Assembly: GCA_947598425.1 (NCBI GenBank)
Contig: CANQFH010000057.1
Location: forward strand, 1-6,710
Origin: an uncultured Bacilli bacterium
GTDB lineage: Bacteria; Bacillota_I; Bacilli_A; RF39; UBA660
Direction: 5' to 3'
DNA length: 6,710 nt
This document shows positions 5,070 through 6,710 of the stretch, in pieces. Position 1 is the first letter of the stretch. Each line of letters starts with the position of its first letter. The notes under the pieces are model-generated. The model had not been told where the DNA came from and ran no database searches. It was given only the letters and a program-made list of their open reading frames with translations. Made by a program: the position numbers and the translations under genes.

Positions 5070-6710
5070 ATGATGAAAAATAATATTTTCAAATTATTAT
5101 TTTTTACTCTTTTTTTATTCATATTAAATATGAATTTTTGTTATGCCGATATTTATCGTGGCAAAATAAATGGTACTGGAGTTAATTTACGAAGTGGTCC
5201 AGGTACTAGTTATGATAGTTTAAAAACCTTATCTAACGGTGGCGAATATAATTTAGTTGATAATACTTTATATAAAGATGAAGGTGGTTGTTCTAAAGGA
5301 TGGTATAAAATATATTATGAAGGAAGTTCAAGTGGTTATGTTTGTAGTGATTATGTCGAAGTATCAACAGTAGTTTATAATGAAAATCCTACTAATGACT
5401 GTGAAACAATATATAAAGAAGCCGGTTTTCCTGCTACTTATTGGGGTAGTTTATGTAAATTAAAAGAATCACATAGTAATTGGGATTTTAAACCTATATT
5501 TACAGGATTAGATTGGAGTAGTGCCGTTAATTCAGAAGCTGCTTGTGGTAAAAGTTATATTGCTAGTAGTGATTCAAGTAATATCGATACTTCTTGTAAG
5601 AATATTTATACTAAGACTTGGTATCCAGCTTCATCTACTGCTGTTGCTTATTATATGGATCCTCGTAATTGGTTAACAGAACAATATATATTTCAATTTG
5701 AATATTTAAAATATGATAATAGTTTTGCAAATGCTTATGCTGATGCCGCTAGAGATATTATTGATCATGCGGAATTTTATAAATATCATTTAGGTTTAAA
5801 TAATGATTTAGGGAGTATCTTAAATGAGGCTGGTAAGAATGTTAATGTTAGTCCAATTTTTATTGCTTCAAGAATATTACAAGAATTAGGATCTGGTACT
5901 AGTGAATATGATCTTTATAGTGGAGTATATAAAGGTTATGAAGGTTTTTATAATTTTTATAACTTTGGGGTTAATGATAATTGTGCTGTTACTGGAGGAC
6001 CAACTGCTTGTGGTCTAGAGTATGCTAAGAAAAATAATTGGTATGGTTTAAAAGTAGCTATAGAGGGTGGTGCTAGTCAAATAGCAAATTCTTATATCAA
6101 TAAAGGTCAATATACTGGCTATTTACAAAAATTTAATGTATCTCCAACTGATAGTTCTAAATTATATGGCCATCAATATATGACAAATATTGCTGCTCCT
6201 TCTAGTGAATCCAAGTCAGCTTATAATACTTATAAAACTTCTGATTTATTAAAGAATGCTTTTGTATTTTATATTCCAGTATATAATAATATGGATAATA
6301 CACATTATAATCAAAATAATGGTGCTATTGATACTCCCGATAATAAAACTTCTTCAGACTTAGATATTAGTACAATCATTATTAGTAGTGGTTTTAAATA
6401 TGCTGGTGGTATGATTAGTGGTATTAATCCTAATACATCTATAAATAATGTTAAAAATGCTTTAGAAAGTATAGCGGGTTCTGGTAATGTTACAATTAAA
6501 AATAGTAATGATAATATTGTCAATGATGGTTTAATAGGAACAGGATTTAAAGTAACTATTAATAATGCTAAAGTAAGTGAAACAGTAACTGTAGTTATAA
6601 ATGGTGATACTTCTGGAGATGGAATTATTAATGCTTTAGATTTATTACAAGTGCAAAAGAATTTATTAGGTACATATAATTTAAATGGTGTATATAATAT
6701 GGCTGGTGAT
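5070..6710 (+). CDS. Secreted SH3b/N-acetylglucosaminidase/dockerin wall hydrolase (3' partial)
   Basis: The frame is open for 547 codons and runs off the window. Order: signal peptide (1-26, cut after CYA); a bacterial SH3 domain (about 28-92, with VNLRSGPGTSYDSL from 38); an endo-beta-N-acetylglucosaminidase domain of the LytD/GH73 kind (about 110-415), with SHSNWDF (134-140), MDPRNWL (196-202) and the candidate catalytic Glu 272 in SRILQELGSG; an Asn/Asp/Thr/Ser-rich linker; a small beta module (about 432-510); then a dockerin-like calcium loop, GDTSGDGIINALDLLQ (512-527), with a second loop starting at AGD (545-547). It should cleave the glycan strands of peptidoglycan outside the cell during wall turnover or cell separation. 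The dockerin implies a cohesin partner or calcium-stabilised tail. Seven or more Trp codons are all TGG. A second ATG at 5073 is possible, but the binding site favours 5070. How much is missing at the 3' end is unknown. Confidence 0.88.
   Translation, partial: MMKNNIFKLLFFTLFLFILNMNFCYADIYRGKINGTGVNLRSGPGTSYDSLKTLSNGGEYNLVDNTLYKDEGGCSKGWYKIYYEGSSSGYVCSDYVEVSTVVYNENPTNDCETIYKEAGFPATYWGSLCKLKESHSNWDFKPIFTGLDWSSAVNSEAACGKSYIASSDSSNIDTSCKNIYTKTWYPASSTAVAYYMDPRNWLTEQYIFQFEYLKYDNSFANAYADAARDIIDHAEFYKYHLGLNNDLGSILNEAGKNVNVSPIFIASRILQELGSGTSEYDLYSGVYKGYEGFYNFYNFGVNDNCAVTGGPTACGLEYAKKNNWYGLKVAIEGGASQIANSYINKGQYTGYLQKFNVSPTDSSKLYGHQYMTNIAAPSSESKSAYNTYKTSDLLKNAFVFYIPVYNNMDNTHYNQNNGAIDTPDNKTSSDLDISTIIISSGFKYAGGMISGINPNTSINNVKNALESIAGSGNVTIKNSNDNIVNDGLIGTGFKVTINNAKVSETVTVVINGDTSGDGIINALDLLQVQKNLLGTYNLNGVYNMAGD

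Noticed and set aside
6311..6523. Minus-strand 70-codon frame inside the wall hydrolase gene
   Set aside because: The plus strand is continuously open with recognisable domains; the minus frame has no start signal.
1..6710. CRISPR array, tRNA, rRNA, reverse transcriptase or phage structural genes
   Set aside because: Looked for on both strands; no spaced repeats, cloverleaf, rRNA segments or RT motifs are visible, so the DGR idea rests on the variable-region signature alone.
1..6710. Mollicute code with TGA read as tryptophan
   Set aside because: Every Trp in the supported genes is TGG and no supported gene contains an in-frame TGA; all stops are TAA.

Overview
The window is very AT-rich. 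Stop codons are TAA throughout, and tryptophan is TGG in every gene read, so the standard bacterial code fits. The Gram-positive-type exports (signal peptides, one lipobox lipoprotein, a secreted SH3b/glucosaminidase/dockerin wall hydrolase), the UppP-type lipid-carrier phosphatase and the low GC suggest a Bacillota of the Bacilli/Mollicutes-related kind found among uncultured gut lineages. This placement is inference; there is no rRNA or marker gene here.

Left part (1-2190): a promoter, a two-gene operon and a terminator. The promoter (TTGACT / TATAAT) has an uninterrupted G8 tract filling most of a short 15-nt spacer, the arrangement seen in phase-variable promoters. It drives a 148-aa exported protein and, with a 1-nt stop/start overlap, a 518-aa exported protein with a cysteine-free formylglycine-generating-enzyme/C-type-lectin-like fold. 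The last ~50 codons of the 518-aa protein (1981-2118) change abruptly from about 20% to about 53% GC and lose adenines. The composition and position resemble the variable region of a diversity-generating retroelement (DGR) target. No reverse transcriptase or template repeat lies in the window. Bases 1-50 may be the end of an IS3-type insertion sequence.

Middle part (2157-4500): a bidirectional terminator separates the operon from a convergent uppP gene. Facing away from uppP is a probable three-gene unit: a 66-aa two-helix membrane protein, a 210-aa protein resembling the YjbA/DUF3603 family, and a 177-aa lipoprotein. It ends in a second hairpin terminator.

Right part (4489-6710): a minus-strand gene for a single-helix membrane protein with an extremely lysine-rich tail, a divergent promoter region, then a plus-strand secreted peptidoglycan hydrolase (signal peptide, SH3b, glucosaminidase, a linker module, dockerin) that is still open at the window edge.

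Most of the genes concern the cell envelope. The best candidate for something undescribed is the first operon, where an on/off-type promoter repeat and a hypervariable-looking ligand-binding tip may work together as a surface diversification locus.
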